From assembly GCF_014257025.1 (NCBI RefSeq), contig NZ_JACMSF010000009.1, positions 62,001 to 126,000 of the forward strand: a stretch of DNA of 64,000 nucleotides, in the 5' to 3' direction. The translations under genes and the position numbers were made by a program. Below the pieces are notes generated by a model, which did not search any database, was not told where the DNA came from, and was given only the letters and a program-made list of their open reading frames with translations. This DNA comes from Streptomyces cupreus (GTDB lineage Bacteria; Actinomycetota; Actinomycetes; Streptomycetales; Streptomycetaceae). This document shows, in pieces, positions 53,871 through 63,556 of this stretch; positions within the stretch are counted from its first letter, which is position 1, and every line of letters starts with the position of its first letter.

Positions 53871-54356
53871 GTGACCGCACAGTCCATCGAGGTGCCGATC
53901 GTCGCCACGGTTGTCGGGGGCCATCTGAAGGTCGGCGACGACTTCCAGGGCGGCGTGGAATCCATCATCCGGCTGCGCCCGGACTACCCCCTCGACACGT
54001 TGCAGGGGATCGAGGAGTTCTCACATCTCCAGGTCACCTGGTACTTCTCCGAGGGCTCGCCCAGCGACGTCGCGCTGCATGCCCGCAGCCCTCGCAACAA
54101 CCCGGAATGGCCGGCGACCGGAACGTTCGTACACCGCAACCACCGGCGCCCCGCCCGTATCGCGACGTCGTTCCCGCGACTGCTCCGAGTGGACGGGCGC
54201 GACCTCCACGTGACGGATCTCGACGCCGTCGACGGCACGCCGGTCATCGACTTCGTGGCCGTGTTCAAGGAGATGCTCCCGCGCGGCCCTGTCACACAGC
54301 CTTCGTGGCCGACCGAGATGCTCCATGACTACTGGAGGGATGCGCGCGAGCGGTGA
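53871..54356 (+). CDS. TrmO/TsaA-family protein
   Basis: A 161-residue protein from GTG 53871, with AGAAGGGG upstream; a longer form from 53805 is possible. It matches the TrmO (UPF0066) fold that methylates tRNA A37-type nucleosides with SAM: LQGIEEFSHLQVTWYF, RSPRNNPEWPATGTFVHRN, RPARIATSFPRLLRVDG and LDAVDGTPVIDF. In natural-product clusters, relatives are sometimes present with unproven roles. It is 73 bp after the regulator and probably co-transcribed with it. Confidence 0.75.
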   Translation: MTAQSIEVPIVATVVGGHLKVGDDFQGGVESIIRLRPDYPLDTLQGIEEFSHLQVTWYFSEGSPSDVALHARSPRNNPEWPATGTFVHRNHRRPARIATSFPRLLRVDGRDLHVTDLDAVDGTPVIDFVAVFKEMLPRGPVTQPSWPTEMLHDYWRDARER

Positions 54357-54489
54357 GCGTGGGCCGATGGAGGGCTAGCAGCCCATCGAGTCCCTCCTCG
54401 TACGGCTGTCGTTCAATCTGCTTGTGCTCGTGGCTGAGCACCAGTTCCACGCCCGAAGTGAGGACTGTGCCGCCGCACATGGTGATCAC
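54292..54489 (-). CDS. Short hypothetical frame, possibly a remnant
   Basis: A minus-strand frame with protein-like sequence (MCGGTVLTSGVELVLSHEHK, PYEEGLDGLLALHRP) that also continues upstream without an obvious start. It overlaps the end of the TrmO-like gene. It could be a small gene or the end of a decayed one. Confidence 0.3.
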   Translation of the reverse strand: MITMCGGTVLTSGVELVLSHEHKQIERQPYEEGLDGLLALHRPTLTARAHPSSSHGASRSATKAV

Positions 54490-54795
54490 GACCCGGCGCT
54501 CGGGGAGGGCCTCCGGAATGTGCCTCGGGACTGATAGGCCCGCATGTTGAGGTGTCGCGTATTCGGCCGTGGTGCAGCCTGTGTGTCACTCTGAGTGGTC
54601 AGGAGGCGCACCGCCCGAGCGTCCAAACGGCGGGCGCGTCGGGCAGTAAGTTAGCCAGGTGTCCAATTCGTCCCAACCGTCCGCGGGTCCACATGACGAG
54701 TCACCAGAAGCCCGAAGCGGAAAAGACCCTGGCTCCGGTGGACGTTTGCCCTTGCGGGGAGTGGTCTGACTCTGGGCGCGCCTGGGCCGCTGCGG
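54490..54795. other. Intergenic region, no gene seen
   Basis: About 300 bp between the TrmO-like gene and the end of the SIR2 gene. I found no convincing frame or repeat. Confidence 0.4.
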
Positions 54796-57501
54796 TCACC
54801 ATACGTGAGGACGCGCCTCAAGAAGCTCGCCTCGCTCGCGCACGATCCTCTCAAGAGTTTCCTGGACGTCTCCAGCCTCGTCCTCGCCTGCCTCATGAAT
54901 CCAGCTCTTGATCCACAGGGCAGCTGGCGAATCTTCATCAACCCGCCGCCAGAGCGGCAGCAGCGCTCGCCATACCCGCGCCTCATCGCCCAAATACTCG
55001 GCTGACGACATCGCTTCGAAAAGCAACGAGCTCGCCTCCGCCTTGGACCCGCAAACGTAGAGTGCTACGGCATACCTGCACTGATGGATCAGCGCCGCAA
55101 TCCCCCCGAGTTCGACGAGATCCAGCGAGATCGCTTCCCACAACCTGAATGCCTCATTGATGCAGTCGACGTCGTCGATAGCGAGCCCGAGAGTGAACCA
55201 GAGCTCGGCAATATCATCGACCAGCACCGGCGCCAGGCTTTTGTCCCCGGCGATCTGGCTGGCCAGGTCGAGTCGCTTGCAGTATTCCCCGAGGTTGTTG
55301 CGATTGAACAGCTCTGCCTTATCAGGGACCATCCATCCAGGCAGCAAGTACGAACTTCCAGGCCACCTGGCTTCCATGTGACGCATCGCGGCTTTGACCG
55401 CATCCCCACCGGGCAGTGAACCTGACCTGACCGCGGCGAGGCATTCATTGATGATCTTGTCCCGCTCCTGGTACAGCGGAAGGAGTTTCATCCGTAGCCC
55501 AGGCGAAATACTCTGGGGGGACCCCTGCCACACGCGTCCGCCTGCGTAGTCCACGTGTTCGAGGCGGCGCACCAGTTCGTGAAGCATCCGGCCGTGCACG
55601 CCGTCAAGCCCGAAGCCGTCGATCACGAAGTCGCTCAGCGTCGACAGGAACCAGAGGCTTGCTTCCGGGCTCGCGAATGTCACGGCGGCATTCGTCAGTT
55701 CGCGGAGCGCGTCCGCGGCATAAGCCGATCGCTCAGTCGGAATCGCCGACTTTTTCGCAAGAAAATACAACAGGCGTTCGATGTCGAGGTCTAGGCTGAC
55801 GCGCTCAAAGGCATTCTTCTTCGCACGGACGGCTCGAAGTGCTGCGAGTGCCCGCCCCATCCAATGCTCCTCGGAGTGATGCACCTCTTGTGCCCAGCGT
55901 GTTTGGTCCACGACAAACACAGCTCCCCGGCTGACAACCACCCCCAGCCCCAGCACGTCACCGAGTTGCCGTCCCCGCCCCTCGTGTGAAAGGACCTGGG
56001 CGAGGTCTTCCTCGGACAACGGCGCTCGAAGATGGGGTAGCACTCCCGCGGACTCTTCGGGTAAAACCAGGGATCGTGAATTCAGTCTCAGGGAGCTGAA
56101 CCCGGCCGCGCTTGGGATCCCGTCATCACCCTCGTCGCCCTCGGAGATGATCCAGATCCGGGGCCCCTCAGGTGCTGCCGCACCCAAGCGTTCGAGAAGT
56201 TCCACAGAAGACTGGGCGGCTGCGGTCCCCAGGCCACCAGTGTTGACGATCATCCACAGGTCCGCCGTAGGCAAGTCGTGCATTGCGAGATGAAGCCGGC
56301 TTCGCTCCACGCTTCGTCCGAGAACGCGAGCGCACCAGGCCGACAGCGAGCGGGACAGCGCGACATCGCGCGGCAACTGCTGCGCCTGGTCGAGCGAGAA
56401 GACGAATCGGGGTCCGCTTCCGAGCTGCAAACTCGCATCCACTACCGACTGGAAGACGTGCTCTGCACCTGATGATGCGCGCACGTGGGCTAGCCGCGTC
56501 CCGCCCTCGTCAGCCCGCCGCACCGCATCCACGACAGGCTGTCGCCCGCGGCCCTGGAGAGAGTAGGGGTCGATCTCGCCGCCGCCGTGATAGAGCCCCG
56601 TAACGACCTGGAACCCGGGCAAGAGCTCCTGGCGAGGCTCGAAGGTGTCCCCGCTCACCTGTTCGTACAACTCGACCAGCGCACAGGCAGCGTCAGCTCT
56701 CACCATCCGAAGCCGACGGCCGCCCCCGTCAGCGCCGAGCGAGCGCGCGAAGCTCGACAGCCGGTCGCTGGGACTCCTTCGGACAATCCAGTAGACGCGG
56801 GCGATCCGTCGCGATTCGACGAGATCCTGGACCAGCGCCCGCACGGGACCGTCATTCCCGGAGTGCCCGACCGCGAGCAGCACGCTGTCTGGATCGATTT
56901 CAAACTGCGACCACCGCGTAAGCCACGCATGGTGCTCGCTCATCTCCTGATTGCTGTGCGCCGTCATGTCGAACTTCGCATCACCGTGGAGCTTGAGAAC
57001 CTGAACCGCCCCCGCTCGGCCAGACGGGCCGGAGGGCGAGCCCACCGTGCCGACAGCAACAGCGCGACTGCCAAGTGCCACGCACGCCTGTTCAAGAAGG
57101 TGGTCGAAGTTCGTGGTCAGAAGCGGGCCAACGCCATGGTGCTGAGCAAGGAGAGCGATCGCCTGATTGCCGGACCCGGCGAGCCTCTTGTAGCACATAT
57201 TTCGGATGAATGCCCCGCGGGCCGCATCCGACTTGAAGGCCCGGGACATAGCCTCCTGGTAGTCCAGCTTGTCGCTGTCGATGAAACGTTCCTTGTGAAG
57301 CCTTTCCACGACTCCGTTGGCCAGCGGAATACCCGACTCGAAGGACACCCCAGCCCCGGTGAGCACCAGCAGGCGGCCAGCGTGCACCGCGTCGGCCAGC
57401 TCCGGGAGCGCCTCCGGCCACTCTGTGATTTCGGGGTCGTCGGAGACACTTACTTCGCCCAACGCCGCGCTCTCCTGCTCTCTCGGATAATCCGAGAGCA
57501 T
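54796..57501 (-). CDS. SIR2-domain protein, candidate defence NADase
   Basis: A 901-residue protein. Residues about 40-290 form a SIR2-like NAD-binding domain: GAGVSFESGIP (from residue 49), TTNFDHLL (Asn131, Asp133) and LKLHGD (His172), plus GHSGND. The other 600 residues have no second catalytic motif that I recognise, and the end looks like helical repeats. Several anti-phage systems use a SIR2 domain to deplete NAD during infection, with large C-terminal sensor regions; this protein fits that layout (inference). It is flanked by an IS630 copy. Start not well fixed: ATG 57501 lacks a clear ribosome site. Confidence 0.75.
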   Translation of the reverse strand: MLSDYPREQESAALGEVSVSDDPEITEWPEALPELADAVHAGRLLVLTGAGVSFESGIPLANGVVERLHKERFIDSDKLDYQEAMSRAFKSDAARGAFIRNMCYKRLAGSGNQAIALLAQHHGVGPLLTTNFDHLLEQACVALGSRAVAVGTVGSPSGPSGRAGAVQVLKLHGDAKFDMTAHSNQEMSEHHAWLTRWSQFEIDPDSVLLAVGHSGNDGPVRALVQDLVESRRIARVYWIVRRSPSDRLSSFARSLGADGGGRRLRMVRADAACALVELYEQVSGDTFEPRQELLPGFQVVTGLYHGGGEIDPYSLQGRGRQPVVDAVRRADEGGTRLAHVRASSGAEHVFQSVVDASLQLGSGPRFVFSLDQAQQLPRDVALSRSLSAWCARVLGRSVERSRLHLAMHDLPTADLWMIVNTGGLGTAAAQSSVELLERLGAAAPEGPRIWIISEGDEGDDGIPSAAGFSSLRLNSRSLVLPEESAGVLPHLRAPLSEEDLAQVLSHEGRGRQLGDVLGLGVVVSRGAVFVVDQTRWAQEVHHSEEHWMGRALAALRAVRAKKNAFERVSLDLDIERLLYFLAKKSAIPTERSAYAADALRELTNAAVTFASPEASLWFLSTLSDFVIDGFGLDGVHGRMLHELVRRLEHVDYAGGRVWQGSPQSISPGLRMKLLPLYQERDKIINECLAAVRSGSLPGGDAVKAAMRHMEARWPGSSYLLPGWMVPDKAELFNRNNLGEYCKRLDLASQIAGDKSLAPVLVDDIAELWFTLGLAIDDVDCINEAFRLWEAISLDLVELGGIAALIHQCRYAVALYVCGSKAEASSLLFEAMSSAEYLGDEARVWRALLPLWRRVDEDSPAALWIKSWIHEAGEDEAGDVQETLERIVRERGELLEARPHVW

Positions 57502-57615
57502 TCTGAAACAGGAGAGAAGTCGACTGATGTCTGTGTGACCGCGTGTCGCGGATTAGGCCCGGCTGGGATGTGCCTTTTTGAGGGCGCCGCTGCCGCGATG
57601 ATGGAGCTGCGACGC

Positions 57616-58776
57616 TTCTGAGGTTTTCGCTTCGGGGTGACGTCATGGCGGGGCCAGGGTGTGGCCGGTCTCGGCGATGAAGCCGTCGAGGAGTTCGGGC
57701 CGGTACTGCATCTTCTTCAGCCGGGTGCGGGCCAGTTCGGCGAGGGCGTCGATGGTGCAGGCAGCGAGGTTGCCCAGGTCATTCTTGAGGTTCGCCCACA
57801 CGCCTTCCGCCGGGTTGAGGTCCGGGGCATACGCCGGCAGCCGGAAGACGGTCAGCCACCGATCCCGGGCGGCCAATAACTCGCGCATCAACGCGTCCTT
57901 GTGATGGCTGGAGTTGTCCCAGACCAGGACGATGTTCCCGCCGAGCTGCTGATGAGCGGCATCCAGGAGCTGGGCGAAGTCGCGTTCCCTGAAGCCGGGC
58001 TTCTCACCACGGCGGCCGGAATGGTGCACCAGCATCCGGTAGATCAGCCGGGTCCGCTCGCCCGCCCGGGCACACACTATGCCCGCCAGCGAGATCCGCC
58101 CCGAGCCCTTGCCGGACACCCGTACCTGTGGTGAGCAGCCGATACGCGACCAGGTCCGCGCCTTGGGCGGGCGCAGCGACTGCCCCGACTCGTCCTCGAA
58201 CACCAGCCACGCGCCCTGCTCCCTCACCGTCTTTCCACGCGCGCCCAGGTCTCCTCCCGCCAGCGGGCCACCTGCTTCTCGTCGCGTTCGGCGGCCCGGT
58301 GCACCGGGACCTGCACAGAGAAGCCCATCTCCCGCAAGATCCTGCTGAGCTGCGGACGGCTGAAACGGACATGGAAGCGGCGCGCGACCAGGACAGAGAT
58401 CCGTGCCAGCGTCCACCGCTGGTCCTCCACCCAGCCATGAGCGGCCGGCCCCTCGTCCAACGCTCCCGCAAGCCAGGCCCGCCAGGACGGCTGCATCCTC
58501 GATGCCACCCCCGAGGGCCCCTTGGACCGCAACGCGTCCATCCCGGCCTCCCGCCAGCCGGCGTGCCAGGCATAGGCCGACTTCCGCGACACCCGTAACG
58601 CCCTCGCGACCTGCGGCGGCTTGAGCCCCGCCGCGAACATCTCGGCGGCCTGGAACCGTACGCGCTCCCGCTGGGCCCGCTGCACCCCGGTCAGGCCGCC
58701 CTCATCGGGATACCGCATGACACCGGGATACACCCACCCACGACGACCACGTCACCCCAAAGCGAAAACCTCAGAA
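57616..58776 (-). mobile_element. IS630-family insertion sequence
   Basis: 1161 bp bounded by 28-bp inverted repeats (57616-57643 and 58749-58776) that differ at one base; each begins TTCTGAGGTTTTCGCTT when read inwards. It contains a transposase in two frames. No clear TA duplication was seen at the outer edges, so the insertion boundaries may have been altered. It separates the SIR2 gene from the S8 protease pair. Confidence 0.85.
57643..58718 (-). CDS. IS630-family transposase in two frames
   Basis: The first frame (58718-58224) encodes the helix-turn-helix and winged-helix parts (MRYPDEGGLTGVQRAQRERV, ALRVSRKSAYAWHAGWREAG, DQRWTLARISVLV) and ends ARVERR. The second frame carries the DDE core (WLVFEDESGQSL with Asp, IVLVWDNSSHHKD, FRLPAYAPDLNPAEGVW with Glu). 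A -1 shift at the AAA in 58231-58236 would join them into about 358 residues, the normal family length. IS630 members often use programmed frameshifting, but the slippery run here is short, so a mutation is also possible. Confidence 0.8.
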
Positions 58777-58783
58777 ACCACCG

Positions 58784-59647
58784 CTAGTAGTTCTTGGCGG
58801 CTTCGAGGGACCATAGACGGGCCGGGATGTCTGGATAGTGTGCGGCCACGTAGTATCCACCCCCGGGCAGCACATGGGTGAACTTGACTTCACTCTCGTA
58901 CGAGACCCTCGTAGTCGACTTAACCTCGATTCCCAGCGTCTCAGCCTTGAAATCAACTCCGAATTCCCAGCTGGTACCCTGAGCCATTTCGAAGGTGGCC
59001 GTAATTGGGTCGCCGTCTGACGCGTCATATTGCGTCGTCTGGCTTGGCGTGACTCCCGCAGCAGGAGATGGCGGCAGGGCCGCATTGGGTTCCCACTTCA
59101 GGTGATTTTTGTCAAGAGACGCCAATCTGGGATACGTTGTAATTCTCTCACCGCCGCGAGTCACGGCGATCGTCTGGATCTTCCCTCGGGCCGAGAGGGC
59201 GATCCGCTTATCGGTCGCCGCCGTCACGCTTAGGCCTTCATATACCTTGATTGTAAACTCCGGGCCACCCCCGATACCCGCGAGTTTGAACGACGCTGCT
59301 GAATTTTGTGCACTTGCGCTATCAACGTCGATTTGGCCGCTAGCCCCTGAGACAGGTGGAACCGTGAGCCAGTAGGCCCCCAGTTCCACCATCTGAGTCT
59401 CGTCGACGATAGAATGCTTCTCCCGAAGGAGCCATCTCCGCACCGAAGTAAACCACGCGAAACCTCCCTCGGTGGTCTCGGCCGATCTGCTGATTTCATC
59501 CATTAGATCCGACTCGACTTCAGTACCGGTGACTCTTGGCGTTGCAAGGAAGCTGTGAACCGCAGTCTGGTACAGGACATCGGGGTGGTGGTCTTCCGCT
59601 AGATCAAATAGCCCCGGTCGTGTCAAAATCTCGGCCTTCAATCCCAT
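58784..59647 (-). CDS. Hypothetical partner of the S8 protease
   Basis: A 287-residue protein starting 13 bp after the protease gene, clearly its operon partner. The first 90 residues are helical (DLAEDHHPDVLYQTAVHSFL); the rest has beta-rich character (FKLAGIGGGPEFTIKVYEGL, ITATFEMAQGTSWEFGVDF, EVKFTHVLPGGGYYVAAHY). No family recognised. It could be a substrate, inhibitor or effector released by the protease (inference). Its stop lies 7 bp from the IS630 end. Confidence 0.6.
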   Translation of the reverse strand: MGLKAEILTRPGLFDLAEDHHPDVLYQTAVHSFLATPRVTGTEVESDLMDEISRSAETTEGGFAWFTSVRRWLLREKHSIVDETQMVELGAYWLTVPPVSGASGQIDVDSASAQNSAASFKLAGIGGGPEFTIKVYEGLSVTAATDKRIALSARGKIQTIAVTRGGERITTYPRLASLDKNHLKWEPNAALPPSPAAGVTPSQTTQYDASDGDPITATFEMAQGTSWEFGVDFKAETLGIEVKSTTRVSYESEVKFTHVLPGGGYYVAAHYPDIPARLWSLEAAKNY

Positions 59648-59660
59648 GAATTACTCCTAT

Positions 59661-61502
59661 TCACGGATGGGCTTGAGTGCAGCAGTTGAGCGCCGCATGG
59701 ATATTGAGCTTCCCGGCTCCCCACGCTGTTGGCGGTCCGGCCTGGGTATCGTTGTCTGTGCGGCTGTTCTGCAACAGACATTTCAGCACTTGGTCTCGAG
59801 TGAGCGTCGGTTGCTTCTCCAGCATGAGGGCGATGGCTCCGGTGACGTGGGCTGCGGCAAACGATGTACCGGTGACTTGAAGGTGCATCGAGTTGGACAG
59901 CGCAGCGGGGCAGCAGCTTGTAATTGGCGCCCCAGGAGCAGTGAGCAACTGCAGTGAGTTGCCGTTCCGATCGGGGCCTTGGCTGGAGCTCGGAGCGAGC
60001 TCGCCGAGCGTAGGACTCATGCGGTAGGAACCGGCGACGGTCACTCCGCGTGCGGCGGCCGGCGCCGTCGCGGTGCAGGAGGCGTCCGAGAAGGGATCCT
60101 GGAATTTCGGGGAGGCGAGCAGCCCCCGCTCCAGCCATGCGTGCAAAGGGCGATGGCCTGCCACCCGGTCGCCCGTGATACGGACGATCCAACCGCCCGG
60201 GGTGACATGATGCCCGAATGCCATGACTTCAATCTGCATTTGATTGGCGTTGACGCCATGAACGTTTGGCACCCTGCTGAGAACGCAAAATTCATTGGTG
60301 AACTTGTAGTGACCGCTGTTACCGGTGACCGTTGAACTGTGATCACCATTTGGATCGATTACCTCGAAATGGAGAGAGTCTGCGCGGTCGTACCAGAAGT
60401 CGATCACTATATGCCGGCCGACCCCTGCGGGTACGTCCACGTCGAGATCCATGCTCTGACCTTCGACCGCTTGAAAGCTTGCATGTGCTTTGGCGTCGCC
60501 GACGTTTCCAGCAGACGTGACCAAGATGCGCTCAGCATTGACTTCGAGTACATCTGTGATTTGCATTTCGAGTTGTCCGTTTGGGTCGTGTGGGCCCAGT
60601 TGCGACCCTTGGCTCAGGTTGACTACTGCCCGCTTACCTAGGCCCTCAGCCACCTCAAAAACATACCGAACTGCGTCGGTCACATTGGCCGTGCTCGGGA
60701 ACACTCCACGCGCCGCAGCAAGTTTCACGACGATCAGGTCTGCTGAACTGGCAACGCCGACACAATATCCCCCGGCTCCCCAGCCGTTGCTCGCGATGAT
60801 GCCGGCCACCGCCGTGCCGTGCCCGGTGGTATCGACCGTAGGGAGAGCCGCCGACGACCCCAAAAAATGGAGGCCGATTGCGGCTGCGTCCCACTCGCTC
60901 CCATAGTTGTACGCCGCCGGGCCCTGCCCGATGGAAACTCCCTGGTCCCACAGTCGAAGGATCCGGGTTTGACCCCCAGGCCCGATGAGGCTGGGATGGG
61001 TGACATCCACTCCTGAGTCGATGATGCCGACAATGACTCCGGACCCCGTTGGCCCACTCCCCGGTGACGGGAGCGGGCTGTGCCACACCTCGGGCACCGA
61101 ACCGTTGAGCTCGGGGTAGACCGGGGCTGCGGCCTCCATGTAGATGCCATCATCACCGTCGGCCAGCATGTCGAGGCGGCCAATATCGACGGACCCAGCT
61201 GCCCCCCGGCCTGTCCACGTGGTCAGATGGAAACCGCGCTCTGCCACACTTCTAAGGGCACGTTCACGGCCGCTCGAGTCCTCCTGCGTAAGCGTCGCCA
61301 ATACATCGACCCGCCCCCATGGTTCAGGTCCCGGACTGAGCCGCACGGGCAAGTCGAGGAGGAAGGGGAAGGGGAACTCTCCACGAGGGTAGAAATCCGG
61401 GAAATCCCCTCGCAGTACTGCATAGATGGTCCTCAGCATTGGCCCGAACTGCGCCACGTCGCCTCCTCGGTCACGTAAAAGCCGTACCCAGATGGCCTTC
61501 AT
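59661..61502 (-). CDS. S8 (subtilisin-like) serine protease
   Basis: A 613-residue protein with a complete subtilase triad: Asp162 (GIIDSGVDVTHP), His228 (TTGHGTAVAGI) and Ser547 (GTSFAAAHVTGAIAL). There is no signal peptide, so it is probably cytoplasmic. The first 140 residues are a non-catalytic domain. Residues between His and Ser include a beta-rich insertion (HIVIDFWYDRADSLHFEVI). ATG 61502 was chosen; an in-frame TTG at 61622 would add 40 residues. Intracellular subtilases with a dedicated partner occur in bacterial conflict systems, which I suggest but cannot show. Confidence 0.8.
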   Translation of the reverse strand: MKAIWVRLLRDRGGDVAQFGPMLRTIYAVLRGDFPDFYPRGEFPFPFLLDLPVRLSPGPEPWGRVDVLATLTQEDSSGRERALRSVAERGFHLTTWTGRGAAGSVDIGRLDMLADGDDGIYMEAAAPVYPELNGSVPEVWHSPLPSPGSGPTGSGVIVGIIDSGVDVTHPSLIGPGGQTRILRLWDQGVSIGQGPAAYNYGSEWDAAAIGLHFLGSSAALPTVDTTGHGTAVAGIIASNGWGAGGYCVGVASSADLIVVKLAAARGVFPSTANVTDAVRYVFEVAEGLGKRAVVNLSQGSQLGPHDPNGQLEMQITDVLEVNAERILVTSAGNVGDAKAHASFQAVEGQSMDLDVDVPAGVGRHIVIDFWYDRADSLHFEVIDPNGDHSSTVTGNSGHYKFTNEFCVLSRVPNVHGVNANQMQIEVMAFGHHVTPGGWIVRITGDRVAGHRPLHAWLERGLLASPKFQDPFSDASCTATAPAAARGVTVAGSYRMSPTLGELAPSSSQGPDRNGNSLQLLTAPGAPITSCCPAALSNSMHLQVTGTSFAAAHVTGAIALMLEKQPTLTRDQVLKCLLQNSRTDNDTQAGPPTAWGAGKLNIHAALNCCTQAHP

Positions 61503-61691
61503 GGTCGGCTCACCGCGATGCTGAACGGCGCTCACTCCGAACGTACACCCGTAGTATGAAGCCTGCAGCTCAGCGGAACTCCCCAAGATCACAAGTTCGG
61601 CATTCAATTGGCGACCAATCAATTACTGAACTTGAAAACCCGGGTTGTCGTAGCTGCTGACAGAGCTTGATCCTCGCGGTACGCCGTTGTC

Positions 61692-62020
61692 ATGAGGTAC
61701 CCGCAGGGTGGGGGCCTGGCGGACGAGCGCAGGCTTCCGCGAGGGCATCCGGATGAGGGCAGCAGAGCGGTTCGCGGTGGGCGATTCCAGTTCGATGATC
61801 GCGAAGGAGTTACGGATCAGTGTCCCGTCAGTGCAGCGGTGGCGGCAGGCCTGGGACAAGGGCGGTCCACGGGCTCTGCGATCGGTGGGCTCAGCCTCGC
61901 CACCGCGGCTGAGCGAGGCCCAGTTCGCGGCGCTGGAAGCTGAGCTGGCCAAGGGACCCATCGCACACGGCTGGCCGGACCAGCGGTGGACGCTGTCGCG
62001 GATCAAGACCGTGATCGGGC
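61692..62020 (+). pseudogene. IS630-type transposase N-terminal fragment
   Basis: It starts MRYPQGGGLADERR, shifts frame near 61735, and continues with MRAAERFAVGDSSSMIAKEL, ISVPSVQRWRQAWDKGG and DQRWTLSRIKTVIGRR, the DNA-binding half of an IS630 transposase different from the copy at 57.6 kb. Homology ends near 62020. The DDE half is missing. Confidence 0.75.
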
Positions 62021-62126
62021 GCCGGTCACATCGGTCACGCCCGACCAGGACACTTCAACAAGATCGTGTTACGAGCTCTTAGGGCCAGAATCATAAGCCT
62101 GGCTTCAGGGACTCCACGAATCCGGG

Positions 62127-62640
62127 TCAGCTCAAGGTGGCGTCTGTGGCGAACTTGTCGCAGGTCAGGCAGGCGTTGCCCTTCGTGCATGCCTGACGGG
62201 GAGGCAGCAGACACAGTCCGTTGGGCAGGATGCGGTCGGTGCGCTTGTCGAGCTCCAGCATGTCGTAGAGGTCGCACGGGTCGGTGGCCAGCTCCCGGGC
62301 ATCGGCGGTGATCTTCCGGTAGCGCAGGAACTCCCGCTCGTGGGTCTCGGCGAGGGTCTGCGCGGAGTGCATCAGCATGGCCGGCGACAGGTGTCCGAAG
62401 TAGCGCTGGACGACGTGCAGTGGGACCCCCGCGTTGAGCAGGCTGGTGGCCTTGGTGTGCCGGAATCGGTGGTTGCGGTTGAAGTCGACCAGCCGCCTGG
62501 CGCTGTCGCGGATGCCGAGGCGGCGGGCGAACTCGGACGGCGTCTGGTGGATGCGCTCGACGGGGTAGGGCTTGTCGGCGTGCCGGTTCATCTTGTGGGC
62601 CAGGAAGAGGTATTTGGGGCTCGCGCCTGCCGAGGAATAC
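62127..62640 (-). pseudogene. Tyrosine recombinase C-terminal fragment
   Basis: The minus strand encodes PKYLFLAHKMNRHADKP, then NHRFRHTKATSLLNAGVPLHVVQ and RYFGHLSPAMLMHSA, the Arg/His boxes of a tyrosine recombinase, and a Cys-rich tail (QACTKGNACLTCDKF). The N-terminal two thirds, including box I, are missing, and the upstream junction is with an unrelated gene fragment. It is not closely similar to the recombinases at 6.7-10.2 kb. Confidence 0.75.
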
Positions 62641-62902
62641 GCGATACCTCAAGCGTCCGCTCGTGGTTGCTCCACCGGACGCTGGGCCCGTGTGTGGTGC
62701 CGCCCAGCAACGTGGGCTGGCCGATGCGCGCCATGATGGCCTCGTAGACCGGCCGCAGGGCCTCACGGCGTTCGACCAGGCCGCTTGCCTCCTCGTGCGT
62801 CAGGATGGTGCACGGCCGGTCCAGCACCGCATCGTCGTGGGTGAGAAGGCTTTCTGCGAGATCCGCCGCGTCCTGGCGGACCGTCCCCGTGGTGTGTGTC
62901 AT
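62641..62902 (-). pseudogene. 5' fragment of a hypothetical gene
   Basis: An ATG at 62902 opens MTHTTGTVRQDAADLAESLL, then TILTHEEASGLVERREALRP, AIMARIGQPTLLGG and HGPSVRWSNHERTL. This looks like the N-terminal part of a small soluble protein that breaks off where the recombinase fragment begins. Family not recognised. Confidence 0.4.
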
Positions 62903-63237
62903 GACGATCATCCTGGCAGCCGCCGCTGACATCGCTGTCGGCAATCACGCACGGTCACCAGCACGCTGGACGCCACGAGGAATTGGCGACACTTCAATAG
63001 GCGAGCTCACCAGCACCGAGGCCGGAAGAGGCTTCCTGGTCACCGACTTCATCGGCCCGGAACTCCCCGTTGTCCTCGCGCTCGCCGCCGACGGCGGTCT
63101 CCCCGGTCCTCACCTCGCCCGCGAGGCGTGAGCAGATAGCGGATCAGGCTCGTGTCGCGGGCGCCCAAACGCGGCGGATCGTCTGACGAACCTCCTACTG
63201 CATGTCGCCACCGAGTGGTGAACCGAGCGCCGAGTCG
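62903..63237. other. Region without a recognisable gene
   Basis: About 335 bp between two broken genes. Frames here are short and show no clear protein pattern; it is probably decayed sequence. Confidence 0.4.
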
Positions 63238-63545
63238 AATCAGGCCGTACCGGTGTCGACCCGGTACACGATTTTCCCGTCGCACTCCGCGAACCCAAGC
63301 GACTTGCAGAAGGCGCGCGCCAGGATTGACGCGGTCCGTCATCCACTGAAAAAGAGGGAGTGCGTGGAACCGGCGCTGGGCCAGAGGAACGAGTAGGCGG
63401 CGAGGCCGACGATGTCACCGGCTTCGTCCTCGACCAGGAGCGCGGGCGCCGGGGGCGGGGAGCCGAAGAGGGCCTCTTCCACCTGGGCCCGGCGTTCCTC
63501 GAACGGCTGGATCTCCGTCGAGCTTGGTGGCGTCGTTGGCCACAT
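63238..63545 (-). pseudogene. GNAT acetyltransferase remnant
   Basis: The first part (from 63545) reads FEERRAQVEEALFGSPPPAP, then ALLVEDEAGDIVGLAAYSFLWP, a typical GNAT N-terminal half. After about 63345 a different frame gives the family's C-terminal end (ARAFCKSLGFAECDGKIVYRV). The middle, including the acetyl-CoA-binding loop, is deleted and the frame is lost. Confidence 0.65.
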
Positions 63546-63556
63546 CAGTCACGGCG

